Positions 53,353 to 62,732 of a stretch of DNA of 64,000 nucleotides are shown here, in pieces. Numbering within the stretch: position 1 is the stretch's first letter; each line of letters opens with the position of its first letter. The notes beneath the pieces were generated by a model, which had not been told where the DNA came from, made no database searches, and saw only the letters and a program-made list of their open reading frames with translations. The stretch spans positions 37,103 through 101,102 of the forward strand of contig JAKSUA010000007.1 in NCBI GenBank assembly GCA_024409235.1. Reading direction: 5' to 3'. The translations under genes and the position numbers were made by a program. This DNA is from Bacteroidales bacterium. GTDB taxonomy: Bacteria; Bacteroidota; Bacteroidia; Bacteroidales; UBA1715.

Positions 53353-55413
53353 ATGAAGCAGATAATACTTTTTGTTGTTATGTTTTTTTCTATTACTAAT
53401 TGCTTTTCTGCAACTTGGAGTGAAAATAAAATTATTACAGGTAATGATTCTGTATATCACAATTTATTAATTAGCAACGGAGCTACGATAACAGTGAAAT
53501 CTGGAGCAACAGTGGTTGTTTCAGGAGATGTGACATTGGCTGGTTCTTTAATTGTGGAAGCAGGTGCTACCGTGAAAATTACAGGAACACTAAATTCTGA
53601 TGGTAGGTATGTGAATGCAGGATTGGAAAAAATAAATAGTAAAGGTTCTATTGTGATAGGTGGAGATTTTAAAACTGGTGATGTAAGTTATACCAATAAT
53701 GTTAGCTATAAAATAGGAGGTTCCTTTGCTGTTGGCGGAAGTGTAAATATTAAGACTAATACAACGACTGTTGAAATTTTATCGGAAGGCAGGTTTTCAC
53801 TCGGGGGCGATTTGGTCAATTGGGGTACTCTAACCGTCAACGGACGTCTTGTGGTGGGGACATATAATTCGGAGGGTACGGAAATAACTACAAATGGAAC
53901 AATAACAAATAATGGAACTATCAATATAAGAACTTCGAATGAGAATGATCTTAATAATATCGTTAATAATAAAGGAACTGATTCCGATGCAAAATTGGCT
54001 GCAATAACAGCGAGAAATCTGAATAATAATTCAAGTAAAACTATAAATATAGAGAATGCATTCTTGATTATTCATAATAATTTGACGCTGGAATCCAAAT
54101 CTACTTTGAATTTTAATGGAAATGGAAGGTCGTATGTAGAAGTCGAAAATAGCTTTACTCAAAATGGAGGTGGTAATAATCCTTCAAAAGTTAATAAGAG
54201 TGGGGGAGGAAAAGTTATTATTTCTACAAAAATATTTGATGACAATACAATGCTAAAAAAAGGAAATGCCCATCCTTGGGGATTTGATAATGATGTGTTT
54301 GATATAGATGATAATGTATTGTTGATTGCAGGTAAGTATAATTTTAATAATGATGCTAGTTATTCCAATGATAGGTATCATACCAATGACATGACTTTTG
54401 TTGAAGGGGAAAAAAACACAATAAATGCTGCAATTAGTGAAATTAATGAAGCCATTGCGGAATTGCAAGCATTATTAATTTCACTTGATGATCCTAACTC
54501 TTCAGAATATAAGGATGTTGTTGATGCTTTGGGAGATGGTTTTACTCCAGAAGAGATTGCGGATGCTATTCGTGGAGAAAAAGTTAAGGTAAGTGCTGAA
54601 ATTTCTGATTTAAAATCTCAAAAAGAAGATCTTGAATATCAATTGGAATATGTAACGCTGCTACATGATTATATTGCGGAATATCCAAATAACTCTTATA
54701 ACTGGACAAAAAAATGGAAAGAATTTTTATCAAAAAGATCTAGTTTTCTGTCAAATCTTATTGCAACATTGTTTAACTCTTATTCTCCATATAATATGAT
54801 AAAAAATTACATAAAAGCGTATGGAATTAATGCGGCACAATATGATGACTATTTCTATAATATTTCAGAAATGCTTCCTATAACTCTATCATACTTTAAT
54901 GTTTCTCAGAATAATGAAAATATTACGTTTGAGTGGCAGACTGAGTCGGAGGTTAATAATGATTTCTTTACAGTGGAATATTCTGTGGATGGAGTAAATT
55001 ATTCAGTAATAGAAGTTGTGCAGGGAGCAGGTAATTCAAGTGAAACTTTGTGGTATAGTACAGCAACTGAGTCGGAACAGTTTGACGGAATGGTATATTT
55101 CCGTTTAAAACAGACTGACTTCAATGGTGAATATTCCTATTCGGAGGTAAAAACTTTGAATGTGGTTAATACAGCATATTCAATAACGATGTATCCTAAT
55201 CCTGCAACAAAATATGTAACCATTTCAGGTGAAGACTATTCAAATATCTATTTTGTTGATATGCAGAATAAACGTTATGTTGCCCAACAAATTGGAAAAC
55301 AGACGTATTCTGTGGAACATTTAGCAAAAGGAATATACTTTGCTGTAATTACAACAGCCAATGGACCTGTTGTGAAAGAATTTGTCGTTTCAAAAGATTC
55401 TTATTGTAAATAA
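53353..55413 (+). CDS. T9SS type A cargo protein with beta-solenoid-like N terminus
   Basis: The 686-residue protein has a signal peptide (1-19, ending CFSA). Repeated short strands to about residue 290 (GATITVKSGATVVVSGDVT and later GGDF and GGSF units) suggest a beta-solenoid. Two helical segments with coiled-coil character lie near residues 355-375 and 410-435. A beta-sandwich near 515-610 opens LPITLSYFNVSQ. The type A sorting domain follows from about 615 (ITMYPNPATKYVTISG, then LAKGIYFAVITT and KEFVVSK). It should cross the outer membrane through SprA and be anchored on the surface. Its stop codon overlaps the start of the second wecG-like gene (TAATG), an unusual coupling of cargo and glycan synthesis. 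Confidence 0.85.
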   Translation: MKQIILFVVMFFSITNCFSATWSENKIITGNDSVYHNLLISNGATITVKSGATVVVSGDVTLAGSLIVEAGATVKITGTLNSDGRYVNAGLEKINSKGSIVIGGDFKTGDVSYTNNVSYKIGGSFAVGGSVNIKTNTTTVEILSEGRFSLGGDLVNWGTLTVNGRLVVGTYNSEGTEITTNGTITNNGTINIRTSNENDLNNIVNNKGTDSDAKLAAITARNLNNNSSKTINIENAFLIIHNNLTLESKSTLNFNGNGRSYVEVENSFTQNGGGNNPSKVNKSGGGKVIISTKIFDDNTMLKKGNAHPWGFDNDVFDIDDNVLLIAGKYNFNNDASYSNDRYHTNDMTFVEGEKNTINAAISEINEAIAELQALLISLDDPNSSEYKDVVDALGDGFTPEEIADAIRGEKVKVSAEISDLKSQKEDLEYQLEYVTLLHDYIAEYPNNSYNWTKKWKEFLSKRSSFLSNLIATLFNSYSPYNMIKNYIKAYGINAAQYDDYFYNISEMLPITLSYFNVSQNNENITFEWQTESEVNNDFFTVEYSVDGVNYSVIEVVQGAGNSSETLWYSTATESEQFDGMVYFRLKQTDFNGEYSYSEVKTLNVVNTAYSITMYPNPATKYVTISGEDYSNIYFVDMQNKRYVAQQIGKQTYSVEHLAKGIYFAVITTANGPVVKEFVVSKDSYCK

Positions 55414-56165
55414 TGAAGGAGTCTTATTTCGGAATAACTTGTGAATTTAACCCTAGTGATGTTATTCAGGAAATAGAAAATCAGGTTGCGAAAAAACAAT
55501 CTGGTTATGTTGTTGCATTAGATGGAAACAATTTTGCCATAGCTCAGCAGAATGTTTCGCATCGTGATTTAATAAATTCGGCTGTTGTCACTCATTGTGA
55601 TAGTTCGTGGCTTCCTTTATTTATAAATAAGGTACACAAAACGAGTTATAAGAATTTCTATAGTGCAGACTTGTTTTTTGATTTACTGAGAAGAAAGAAG
55701 TTTCGGCATTATTTCCTAGGTTCAACCAGACGTGTTCTCGATGCTTTGCGTGAGAATCTGAAAAACTATGATGAGAAGATTTCGGAAATGCAGTTCGTTG
55801 AATTGCCATTTTGTGCCGTGGAAGAGTTTGATTATTTCAAAATAGCAGAAGAAATAAATGCGGATGCTCCTGATCTGATTTGGGTGTCGTTAGGATGCCC
55901 AAAACAGGAACAATTTATGCAGAAATTGTTGCCGCATCTTAATAAAGGTGTTCTGTTCGGTTCTGGTGCATTATTCAATTTCTATTGTGGATTAAAGGAT
56001 GTCCCACAGCGAGCTCCTCAATGGATAATCAATTGTCGATTGGAGTTTTTATATCGAATTTTTTCAGAACCACGAAAGCAGATAAAACGCTGCGTGGGAA
56101 TTATTCGTGCGTTGCCAAAGGCTATTCTTGAGGAAAAGAGAAAAGCTAAAATCTGTAATTCATAG
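55413..56165 (+). CDS. WecG/TagA/CpsF-family glycosyltransferase, copy 2
   Basis: A 250-residue GT26 enzyme, clearly diverged from the copy at 45112. VALDGNNFAIAQQN near residue 34 and THCDSSWLPLF near 59 (retaining the catalytic-position Asp) mark the family. VSLGCPKQEQFMQKLL near 152 and RAPQWIINCRLEFLYRIF near 200 do likewise, and the C-terminal tail is basic. The ATG overlaps the stop of the T9SS cargo gene by one base, so its translation depends on that gene. Being downstream of its own promoter and next to a second flippase suggests a second repeat-unit pathway or a branch of the same glycan. Confidence 0.85.
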   Translation: MKESYFGITCEFNPSDVIQEIENQVAKKQSGYVVALDGNNFAIAQQNVSHRDLINSAVVTHCDSSWLPLFINKVHKTSYKNFYSADLFFDLLRRKKFRHYFLGSTRRVLDALRENLKNYDEKISEMQFVELPFCAVEEFDYFKIAEEINADAPDLIWVSLGCPKQEQFMQKLLPHLNKGVLFGSGALFNFYCGLKDVPQRAPQWIINCRLEFLYRIFSEPRKQIKRCVGIIRALPKAILEEKRKAKICNS

Positions 56166-56174
56166 AATGCATCC

Positions 56175-57578
56175 TTGTTTTTCCGTGACTTTTCATATTA
56201 TTTTATAGGTAATGTAATATCAAAAGCTGTTGCTTTTATCTTGGTTCCTATTTATGTGTCAAGTATGTCAACGTCTGAATTTGGAATCGTTGGCTCTATG
56301 CAAGTTTTAATCAATGTTCTTGCGATATTTTTATCACTGGGTGCGGAAAAATCCATATTTAGATTGTATCATGATTATAAAACCGAAGATGAAAAAAAAG
56401 TATTTCTTTCTACGGTTTCGTGGTTTATTTATATATTTTCTTTCCTGATGGTCTGTGTAATGGTGTTGTTACACAGTTGGATAGAAAAAATATATACATC
56501 AATACCTTTTTCTCCATATTATTTATATGCAATTGGAACAGCCTTTTTTATGGAATTTGAGGTTGCTCCGAGAATATTTTTGCAGGTAACAACACAGTCA
56601 AAAAAGTATTTGTTTCTTTCTTTGTTGCAGATGATGTTTTCTGCTACGGCAATTTTGTATTTTACCGTATATAAACATTTGGAGGCGGTAGGGATGTTGA
56701 GAGGAATGTTTGTGGCACAGGCCTGCATGTTGCCGTTTTATATAAGCATTCATTTGAAAAATTTTAATGTTCGTCCTTCGCTAAAATTGATAGTGCCAAT
56801 ATTGAAATATTGTTTACCTTTCTTACCAAGTGTAATTGCTTCGTGGGTAATAACAATGTCAAGCCAGATTTTTATAGAACGGAATTTTTCTACCTCCGAA
56901 GTTGCAATATACGCATTGACGTTAAAAATCGTCGGAGTAATAACAATATTCGCGTCTGCTTTGATGACAGCCTATAAACCTGCTTTTTACAAGTTGGCAA
57001 ATAGTACGGAACAGGATTCCGCAAAACAACAATTATATATTTTGCAAAACAACATTGTAAATCTATTGATTGTCAGCTCTGGTTTAATAGCTTTTTTCTC
57101 AAAAGATTTGATTTCTCTATTTTTTAGCTCTGAATACAACGAAGCGGTTTTCTTGACTCCTCTTGTAATCGTAGGGATTACTCTGTCAAAAATTTCAGGA
57201 TATACAAATTTGGCATTTTATCAAGAAAAAAAAACTGTGGAAATAATGTGGATAATGATTGTCGCATCTGTAGTTTCCATAGGAATGAATTATGTAGTCA
57301 TACCGAGATATTCGGTGTATGGAGCTGCATTTTCTTATTTGGTAGCAACGTCTATTTTCTTTGTCTTGAAATATGTTGTAAGTAAATCATATTACTGTAT
57401 TCCATTTGAATGGTTCAAAATGTTTCAAATGGTAATTATAATGGCATTTTTATGTTCTTTGAATATATTTGTGCTTCCAGTGGGAGTGGTTCCTTTGTTG
57501 ATAAAATTGTTTTGCTGCGGACTGATTCTTCTTTTGATCCGGGGAAAATTGCTTCCTAAAAACATTCTTGAAGTATAA
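56175..57578 (+). CDS. Wzx-type polysaccharide flippase, copy 2
   Basis: A 467-residue polytopic MOP-superfamily protein with about 12-14 hydrophobic segments. It opens FFRDFSYYFIGNVISKAVAF, and SMSTSEFGIVGSMQVLINVL follows near residue 30, typical of oligosaccharide flippases. The start is TTG at 56175. The only nearby ATG, at 56167, is out of frame, and an in-frame stop lies 10 bases upstream. It follows wecG copy 2 after 9 bases and precedes a glycosyltransferase-like gene by 2, so it belongs to the second polysaccharide transcript. Confidence 0.82.
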   Translation: MFFRDFSYYFIGNVISKAVAFILVPIYVSSMSTSEFGIVGSMQVLINVLAIFLSLGAEKSIFRLYHDYKTEDEKKVFLSTVSWFIYIFSFLMVCVMVLLHSWIEKIYTSIPFSPYYLYAIGTAFFMEFEVAPRIFLQVTTQSKKYLFLSLLQMMFSATAILYFTVYKHLEAVGMLRGMFVAQACMLPFYISIHLKNFNVRPSLKLIVPILKYCLPFLPSVIASWVITMSSQIFIERNFSTSEVAIYALTLKIVGVITIFASALMTAYKPAFYKLANSTEQDSAKQQLYILQNNIVNLLIVSSGLIAFFSKDLISLFFSSEYNEAVFLTPLVIVGITLSKISGYTNLAFYQEKKTVEIMWIMIVASVVSIGMNYVVIPRYSVYGAAFSYLVATSIFFVLKYVVSKSYYCIPFEWFKMFQMVIIMAFLCSLNIFVLPVGVVPLLIKLFCCGLILLLIRGKLLPKNILEV

Positions 57579-57580
57579 AT

Positions 57581-58600
57581 ATGATTTTAGTTTTTTGTTT
57601 GTCAAATCTTCATGTTCCTGCAACTTTAGCTGTGATTTCTCAGACTGAAGAAAATGTTTGTATTTATACTGATCAACAAACTCTAGTAGATTTCTTTTCG
57701 AAATTGCAACTGCCTCAAGTTGAGATTTTATATGTAAAGCCAGAGTTTAAAAAGCATTATAATCGTTTGGTTGCAGTATGTAAAATCCTTTATACATTAT
57801 TATATAGAAGATATTCCATATTGAAATCTCTGAAAGGGAGGAAAATAAAGCAGATATATTTTTTTCATGAAACTTTTGGTACGATGGAATTATGGTTGAT
57901 TTCAAAATTATCAAGAAACTCAGACTGTTATTATTGTCCAGTATTGCAGTATTCGGATTCTAAAGAAGAAATACAGGAAACGTTCAAATCGAAACTGTTG
58001 CGTAAGTATGAAAAAATATGTTGGGGTGTTGACAGACGGGTTGTTGACTATGGGAAAAAAAGGTATGTATTTACGGAAAAATATTTAGAACAAAACGCTA
58101 TACAAACGAGAGATGTTCCAAATGTATTATCAACATCTATAAAAGATAAAATATATAGTTTGTATTCAACAAAAAAGAAAATCGTCATTCTAGTAGAAGA
58201 TGTTTCGTCGATACAAACAATACCATCGGATGTGTATTTTACATATTTAAATGAGATAATTAAAAAACTCGGTCGAGAAAATGTTGTATTAAAAAATCAC
58301 CCGCGTTATCCGATAGAGTTGAAAAACTATATTGTGGGAGATTTTGAAGAAATGCCAGGATTTTTACCTCTAAATTTATATCTGGATACGTTTTCTGCTG
58401 TAATAGGAAATTGGTCGTCAGTTTTGTTTGAGGTCCATGAAAATACAAAGTCAGTTTCGTTGTTGAAGATTTTCAGAAAATATTATAATAGTGCGGAGCT
58501 TTACGAAGGGCATATTCGATATCTGCTGGATAACGATAAAAAGAGTTATATTTGGTATCCGGAATCAATAGACGATTTTTGTGCTTCCTTACAAAATTAG
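57581..58600 (+). CDS. Probable GT-B glycosyltransferase (polysialyl-/sialyltransferase-like)
   Basis: I do not recognise this 339-residue protein confidently. Its layout resembles bacterial capsule glycosyltransferases of the polysialyltransferase/GT52 type. The N-terminal half is a Rossmann-like domain (MILVFCLSNLHVPATLAVI). VVLKNHPRYPIEL near residue 238 supplies an HP motif, and VIGNWSSVLFEV near 275 a paired-serine motif; both usually contact the nucleotide donor. Location among WecG, Wzx and GT2 genes supports glycan synthesis. A sialic or other nonulosonic acid donor is not implied, since no synthesis genes for it are present here. Confidence 0.55.
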   Translation: MILVFCLSNLHVPATLAVISQTEENVCIYTDQQTLVDFFSKLQLPQVEILYVKPEFKKHYNRLVAVCKILYTLLYRRYSILKSLKGRKIKQIYFFHETFGTMELWLISKLSRNSDCYYCPVLQYSDSKEEIQETFKSKLLRKYEKICWGVDRRVVDYGKKRYVFTEKYLEQNAIQTRDVPNVLSTSIKDKIYSLYSTKKKIVILVEDVSSIQTIPSDVYFTYLNEIIKKLGRENVVLKNHPRYPIELKNYIVGDFEEMPGFLPLNLYLDTFSAVIGNWSSVLFEVHENTKSVSLLKIFRKYYNSAELYEGHIRYLLDNDKKSYIWYPESIDDFCASLQN

Positions 58601-58601
58601 T

Positions 58602-59423
58602 ATGAAAAGAATTGCTGTTATTATGACTATGCACAATAGAAAGGAGACTACTTTACGTTGTCTTCAACTGATGTGTGAACAGCAATACGATAAGTCAGCC
58701 TTTTCAACAGAAATTTTTCTAACAAATGACGGATGTACCGATGGCTCAAGAGATGCAATTTCTGCTGCTTATCCAGATGTACATATAATTGATGGGGATG
58801 GAACATTGTTTTGGAATAGGGGAATGCGTAAGGCATGGGAAGAAGCTGCAAAATATGATTATGATTATTATTTGTGGTTAAATGATGATGTTGAATTACG
58901 TTATGATGCTCTTCAACGAATGTTTGATGAATCAACCTCACAGAGTGATGAGGCTATTATAGTTGGTTCAACCTGTTCAAAAGACGATTGTAATAAGATA
59001 ACCTATGGAGGTTGGAGAAAAAAAGAACATCCAGTACAAGATGTTTCAAAACCGCAATTGTGTGAGACTATGAATGGAAACGTTGTACTGATTCCTAAAT
59101 ATGTTTTTCAGTGTGTGGGTTTTAATGATTCAGTTTTTTCTCATGCTGTGGGTGATGTTGATTATGGATTTCGAGCCAGGTCTAATGGGATTTTAATTAT
59201 AACAGTTCGTGGCGTTATTGGAGTGTGTGAAAAAAAAGATCAAGTATGGAAAAATCCTAAAAACTCGTTGTTCTCAAGAATTGCAGATTATTGGAAAGTT
59301 ACAGGAGCAAATCCGTCGGATGTATTCCGTTTTAATTGTCGCCATTATGGTTGCTTGAAAGCGGTGTTTTTTTTCATAACTAGTTTAATTCATGTATTTT
59401 TCCCAAGATTATGGAAGAAATAG
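58602..59423 (+). CDS. GT2-family glycosyltransferase
   Basis: A 273-residue GT-A enzyme. MKRIAVIMTMHNRKETTLRC is the N-terminal nucleotide-binding strand. TNDGCTDGS follows near residue 43, and LWLNDDVEL near 88 contains the metal-binding acidic motif. HAVGDVDYGFRAR near 190 is the rhamnosyltransferase-like acceptor region. I use the ATG at 58602 rather than the upstream TTG-type start at 58581, which would overlap the previous gene and add seven residues before the conserved strand. The 3' end overlaps the next gene by 13 bases. Confidence 0.82.
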   Translation: MKRIAVIMTMHNRKETTLRCLQLMCEQQYDKSAFSTEIFLTNDGCTDGSRDAISAAYPDVHIIDGDGTLFWNRGMRKAWEEAAKYDYDYYLWLNDDVELRYDALQRMFDESTSQSDEAIIVGSTCSKDDCNKITYGGWRKKEHPVQDVSKPQLCETMNGNVVLIPKYVFQCVGFNDSVFSHAVGDVDYGFRARSNGILIITVRGVIGVCEKKDQVWKNPKNSLFSRIADYWKVTGANPSDVFRFNCRHYGCLKAVFFFITSLIHVFFPRLWKK

Positions 59424-60334
59424 CTCAAGCGAATTTAGCTCCAGTTGTATTGTTTGCCTATAATAGGCCGACTTTGCTTGCAAAAACTTTGGAAAGTTTA
59501 AAAAACGCACACTTATCAGAAAATAGCGATGTGTTTATATTTATAGACGGGGCTAAGTCAACTGAAGAAGATGTAGCTCGGGTGAATGCTGTCAAGGAAA
59601 TCGCAGAACAATTTGATATTGGTAAGACAAAAACTATATACAGTTCGTCAGAACATAATGGATTGGCAAAATCTGTTGTAAATGGTGTAACACAAATTAT
59701 TAACTTGTATGGTAGGGTAATTGTACTGGAAGATGATTTGTTTTTGTCAAAAGGCTTCCTCGTATATATGAATACTATGTTGCAGGAGTATGAAAAAGAC
59801 AATCGAATTATGCAGATTTCTGGTTTTGGAGTTAAAATAAAAAATCCGTTATGTAATCAAGAAGTCTATTTAACAAGAAGAGCACAAAGTTGGGGCTGGG
59901 CGACATGGGAAAATCGTTGGGATACAATTGATTGGAAACTAAAGGATTATTGCTTGTTTTTAGAAAACAAACGTGAAAAAAATGAAATTAAATCGTTGGG
60001 AAGCGATTTGTTACAAGCGTTAAAAGCATATAAAGAGGAACAAAAGGATGTTTGGTTAATTGCATACATATATAATATGTATAGAAAAAAGAAATATTGC
60101 ATTTGTCCAGTTCGTTCTCTTGTTAGAAATGATGGGTTTGGTGAGGATTCATCAAATTGTAAAAATTACAATCGATATTATATTGATTTCAATGAAGAAA
60201 AAATGGAGTTTCTGTTGCAGGAATCTTTAGATTTTGATGAAAATATAGAGAAACAGGCTGTAAGGTATTGGACATATCGATGGAGATTGTTTGGCTTTGT
60301 AATGACAAAGCTTAGTAGAATATTCGGGAAATAA
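59411..60334 (+). CDS. GT2/GnT-I-like glycosyltransferase
   Basis: A 307-residue GT-A protein. VVLFAYNRPTLLAKTLESL at about residues 12-30 opens the fold, and RVIVLEDDLFLSKGFLVYM near 103 carries the acidic metal-binding motif. RRAQSWGWATWENRWDTIDW near 157 is a conserved block of this Bacteroidetes family. It overlaps the previous transferase by 13 bases and is the last gene of the polysaccharide region. No hairpin terminator is evident in the following 210 bases. Confidence 0.78.
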   Translation: MEEIAQANLAPVVLFAYNRPTLLAKTLESLKNAHLSENSDVFIFIDGAKSTEEDVARVNAVKEIAEQFDIGKTKTIYSSSEHNGLAKSVVNGVTQIINLYGRVIVLEDDLFLSKGFLVYMNTMLQEYEKDNRIMQISGFGVKIKNPLCNQEVYLTRRAQSWGWATWENRWDTIDWKLKDYCLFLENKREKNEIKSLGSDLLQALKAYKEEQKDVWLIAYIYNMYRKKKYCICPVRSLVRNDGFGEDSSNCKNYNRYYIDFNEEKMEFLLQESLDFDENIEKQAVRYWTYRWRLFGFVMTKLSRIFGK

Positions 60335-60485
60335 CATCTTGCTAGTTGGTCTTCTTATTGTATGTGAAAGATGATTGTTTGTAATACACTAAGGTTTTAT
60401 TTAATTTGTTGATAGTTAGAATAAAGAAGTTGAAAAGTTTCAGCAAAAAAAAGAAGATTTGTGTACAAAGAATGATAGAAATTTA

Positions 60486-60493
60486 TAATTTTG
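60486..60493 (+). promoter_or_regulatory. Promoter -7 element for the FISUMP-like protein
   Basis: TAATTTTG matches TAnnTTTG. A TTTG lies at 60458-60461, but the 24-base spacing is wider than usual. The ATG at 60546 lies 52 bases downstream. The leader contains a GTG-start extension of ten codons (60516) without signal-peptide character. Confidence 0.5.
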
Positions 60494-60545
60494 TTCACAA
60501 AAAACAGGGGATATTGTGTCCTCTTCGTATGAAAATAATGTTGGT

Positions 60546-62624
60546 ATGAAAAGAATCTTAGGTGTTTTTGCGTTTTTGTTGTGTGTGTTAGGAGTTGCTT
60601 TCTCTCAAAATGCACCGCAAACAATGAGTTATCAGGCAGTTGTTCGTGATGCAAATGGGCAGTTGTGTGTTAATAAACAGGTGGCGGTTGTTGTGTCACT
60701 TGTTCAAAATAATATTCTTGGTGATGTTGTTTATACAGAAAGTCACTCGGTAACAACAAATGCCAATGGATTGATGACATTAGAAATTGGACAGAACAAG
60801 AGTTTTAATGACATTGATTGGGCTAATGGTCCGTATTATATAAAAACAGAAACTGAAGTGAATGGTAGTGTGATTGAAGCAACTTCTCAGTTGTTGTCTG
60901 TGCCTTATGCAAAATATGCTGAGACTGCAGGGAACATGGATGATTATGTCACAAAATCAGAAATAGATAAGTACGTTGACCAACGGACAAGAGAAGTTAT
61001 TGCATACATTTTTAAGAATTCTGCACTAAAATCAAAAACAGAAGATGGCGGCTATTCTGAAGAAGTATTTTTTGAAACACTACAAGAATTAGCTTCTGAT
61101 CCTGAAAATTTAAAAGATGCTTCGGAAAATGATTTTGAACCAATCGAAGAATCCGAATTGAATGGTGAGTCAATTGTTAAATCACAGAATTTTGATTCAG
61201 AAAATGATGATTCTCAGTTGTTAAGTGCGGAAGATTGTGGAATTGAACAGAAATTTTATAACCAATTGACGAAAGATCCTAATAATTGGGATTATCAACT
61301 TGGTGATTTCATTGGTTATTATATTACAGGAAAACCATCCTATATTAATGCTGTTTATAAATATGGTAAAGATTCCTTAAAACATGTGATGGAGGAAAAT
61401 CTATCTAATGATTATGAAAAGTGGGAATCGACTTCAACTAACGTGTATTCAAAAGATTATACAATGGAGGTGTTGACGGAACTTTTGGAGGAAGATTTTG
61501 ATAAGTATAAAGATATTGCAGGTGCCAACTCTAGATTAGGAAAGGATAAAGTTGAACAACTATTGAAAGAATGGACAGAAGAGGATTATGATTCTTGGAG
61601 CGAAACTGCGCGTAAGGAATTAGGTGATGCGGCTGTTGATAAAATTCTTGAGGATTTATTGGAAGAAGATTATGACAAGTATGTAGAAAAAGCAAAAACG
61701 GAAAATAATGGTGCGGTATATCAGAAATATGCGAACAAAGGCGTAAATGCTGATGGTTCGATAGAGGCTATTTTCTCTATATCGGAAACCGAAAAGATAA
61801 AGTTCTCACGCGGAAATTTGCAGTATCAGGCGTCAACAAAAACGTGGCGTTTTGCAGAAAATCAATTTGACGCTGTTGCCGGGAATTCTGACAATCATGC
61901 AGGTGAAAATGGAGGGAATGTCTATGTTGGTTCTGTAAAATGCGACAATATAAATGTGTCTTCTTCATACTCGGGGTGGATTGATTTGTTTGCTTGGGGA
62001 ACGAGTGGTAAGCAGGTGAGCGGATATGATTATACAGCATATCTTCCGTATTCTGTAAGTGGAGATGTTGAGGATTATTTCCCTGGTGAAAGTTTGTCTG
62101 GAACACAAGCTGATTGGGGTACAAATTCTATATCGAATGGTTCGGGAAAATGGAGAACACTTACACACGAAGAGTGGGATTATTTGTATCAGAACTGTTT
62201 GGAAAATAGTCGTTTTGGTTGTGCAACAATTACAACGAAACATGGCTCACAAACAATAGAAATTCAAGGTTTTGTGTTGTTGACGGAAGGTTGGAAAACC
62301 CCTAATGGAATTAGCTTTGTAGCAAATACAAACTCTTTCGGATCTAATAAATACACTGAGTCTCAATGGTTCAAAATGCAAGCAAATGGAGCTGTGTTTT
62401 TCCCTGCATCTGGTGTAAGAAAAATTAGCGATAAATCATCGAGATCTAATAAGGTGTGGTTGACAAGTACAAAAACGTACGCTGCATATTGGACGGCAAC
62501 AGCTCAAAAAATAGAGTCTGCAAACTCGTACTGGTTTGTTGAATCTGCTGATAAAGGAGTGCAACAACAAACTTATACGAAAACAGCTGGTATGTGCGTG
62601 CGTTTAGTTCAAGATGTAAAATAG
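60546..62624 (+). CDS. Exported FISUMP-like protein with helical repeats
   Basis: A 692-residue protein. The signal peptide is MKRILGVFAFLLCVLGVAFS, which fixes the start at 60546 rather than the GTG at 60516. The N-terminal module (PQTMSYQAVVRDANGQLCV to about residue 125, including SQLLSVPYAKYAE) is shared with the gene at 63253. An acidic middle region contains about three to four repeats of roughly 35 residues built around LLEEDFDKY or LLEEDYDKY (about 275-395). The C-terminal 270 residues resemble the FISUMP (Fibrobacter succinogenes major paralogous) domain: KIKFSRGNLQYQ, WGTNSIS, WRTLTHEEWDYL and AGMCVRLVQD. There is no T9SS sorting domain, so the final location is unclear. Confidence 0.72.
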   Translation: MKRILGVFAFLLCVLGVAFSQNAPQTMSYQAVVRDANGQLCVNKQVAVVVSLVQNNILGDVVYTESHSVTTNANGLMTLEIGQNKSFNDIDWANGPYYIKTETEVNGSVIEATSQLLSVPYAKYAETAGNMDDYVTKSEIDKYVDQRTREVIAYIFKNSALKSKTEDGGYSEEVFFETLQELASDPENLKDASENDFEPIEESELNGESIVKSQNFDSENDDSQLLSAEDCGIEQKFYNQLTKDPNNWDYQLGDFIGYYITGKPSYINAVYKYGKDSLKHVMEENLSNDYEKWESTSTNVYSKDYTMEVLTELLEEDFDKYKDIAGANSRLGKDKVEQLLKEWTEEDYDSWSETARKELGDAAVDKILEDLLEEDYDKYVEKAKTENNGAVYQKYANKGVNADGSIEAIFSISETEKIKFSRGNLQYQASTKTWRFAENQFDAVAGNSDNHAGENGGNVYVGSVKCDNINVSSSYSGWIDLFAWGTSGKQVSGYDYTAYLPYSVSGDVEDYFPGESLSGTQADWGTNSISNGSGKWRTLTHEEWDYLYQNCLENSRFGCATITTKHGSQTIEIQGFVLLTEGWKTPNGISFVANTNSFGSNKYTESQWFKMQANGAVFFPASGVRKISDKSSRSNKVWLTSTKTYAAYWTATAQKIESANSYWFVESADKGVQQQTYTKTAGMCVRLVQDVK

Positions 62625-62641
62625 AAAAACTTGAATACTTT

Positions 62642-62681
62642 GAAAACGGGAATATTAATGATATTCCTGTTTTCTTTTTTT
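62642..62681 (+). terminator. Rho-independent terminator after the FISUMP-like gene
   Basis: GAAAACGGGAATAT pairs with ATATTCCTGTTTTC (one G-T wobble) around a 5-base loop, followed by seven T residues. It lies 18 bases after the stop codon. Confidence 0.8.
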
Positions 62682-62702
62682 AGGAAAAACAAAATTCTTG
62701 TA

Positions 62703-62710
62703 TATATTTG
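62703..62710 (+). promoter_or_regulatory. Promoter -7 element for the small T9SS protein
   Basis: TATATTTG exactly matches TAnnTTTG. It lies after the terminator and 22 bases before the ATG at 62733. Its position inside the longer ORF starting at 62631 rules out that upstream start. Confidence 0.6.
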
Positions 62711-62732
62711 TAAACATTCAAAAACTACGGAA

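Noticed and set aside
57581..58600. Firm annotation as a polysialyltransferase
   Set aside because: Only the HP and paired-serine motifs support it, and no sialic acid synthesis genes are in the window; it is left as a probable GT-B enzyme.
60516..60545. GTG start ten codons upstream of the FISUMP-like protein
   Set aside because: It would put ten polar residues before a clear signal peptide that begins at the ATG at 60546.
62631..62732. Upstream start of the small T9SS protein
   Set aside because: The segment contains a terminator hairpin and a TAnnTTTG promoter, and the signal peptide begins at 62733.
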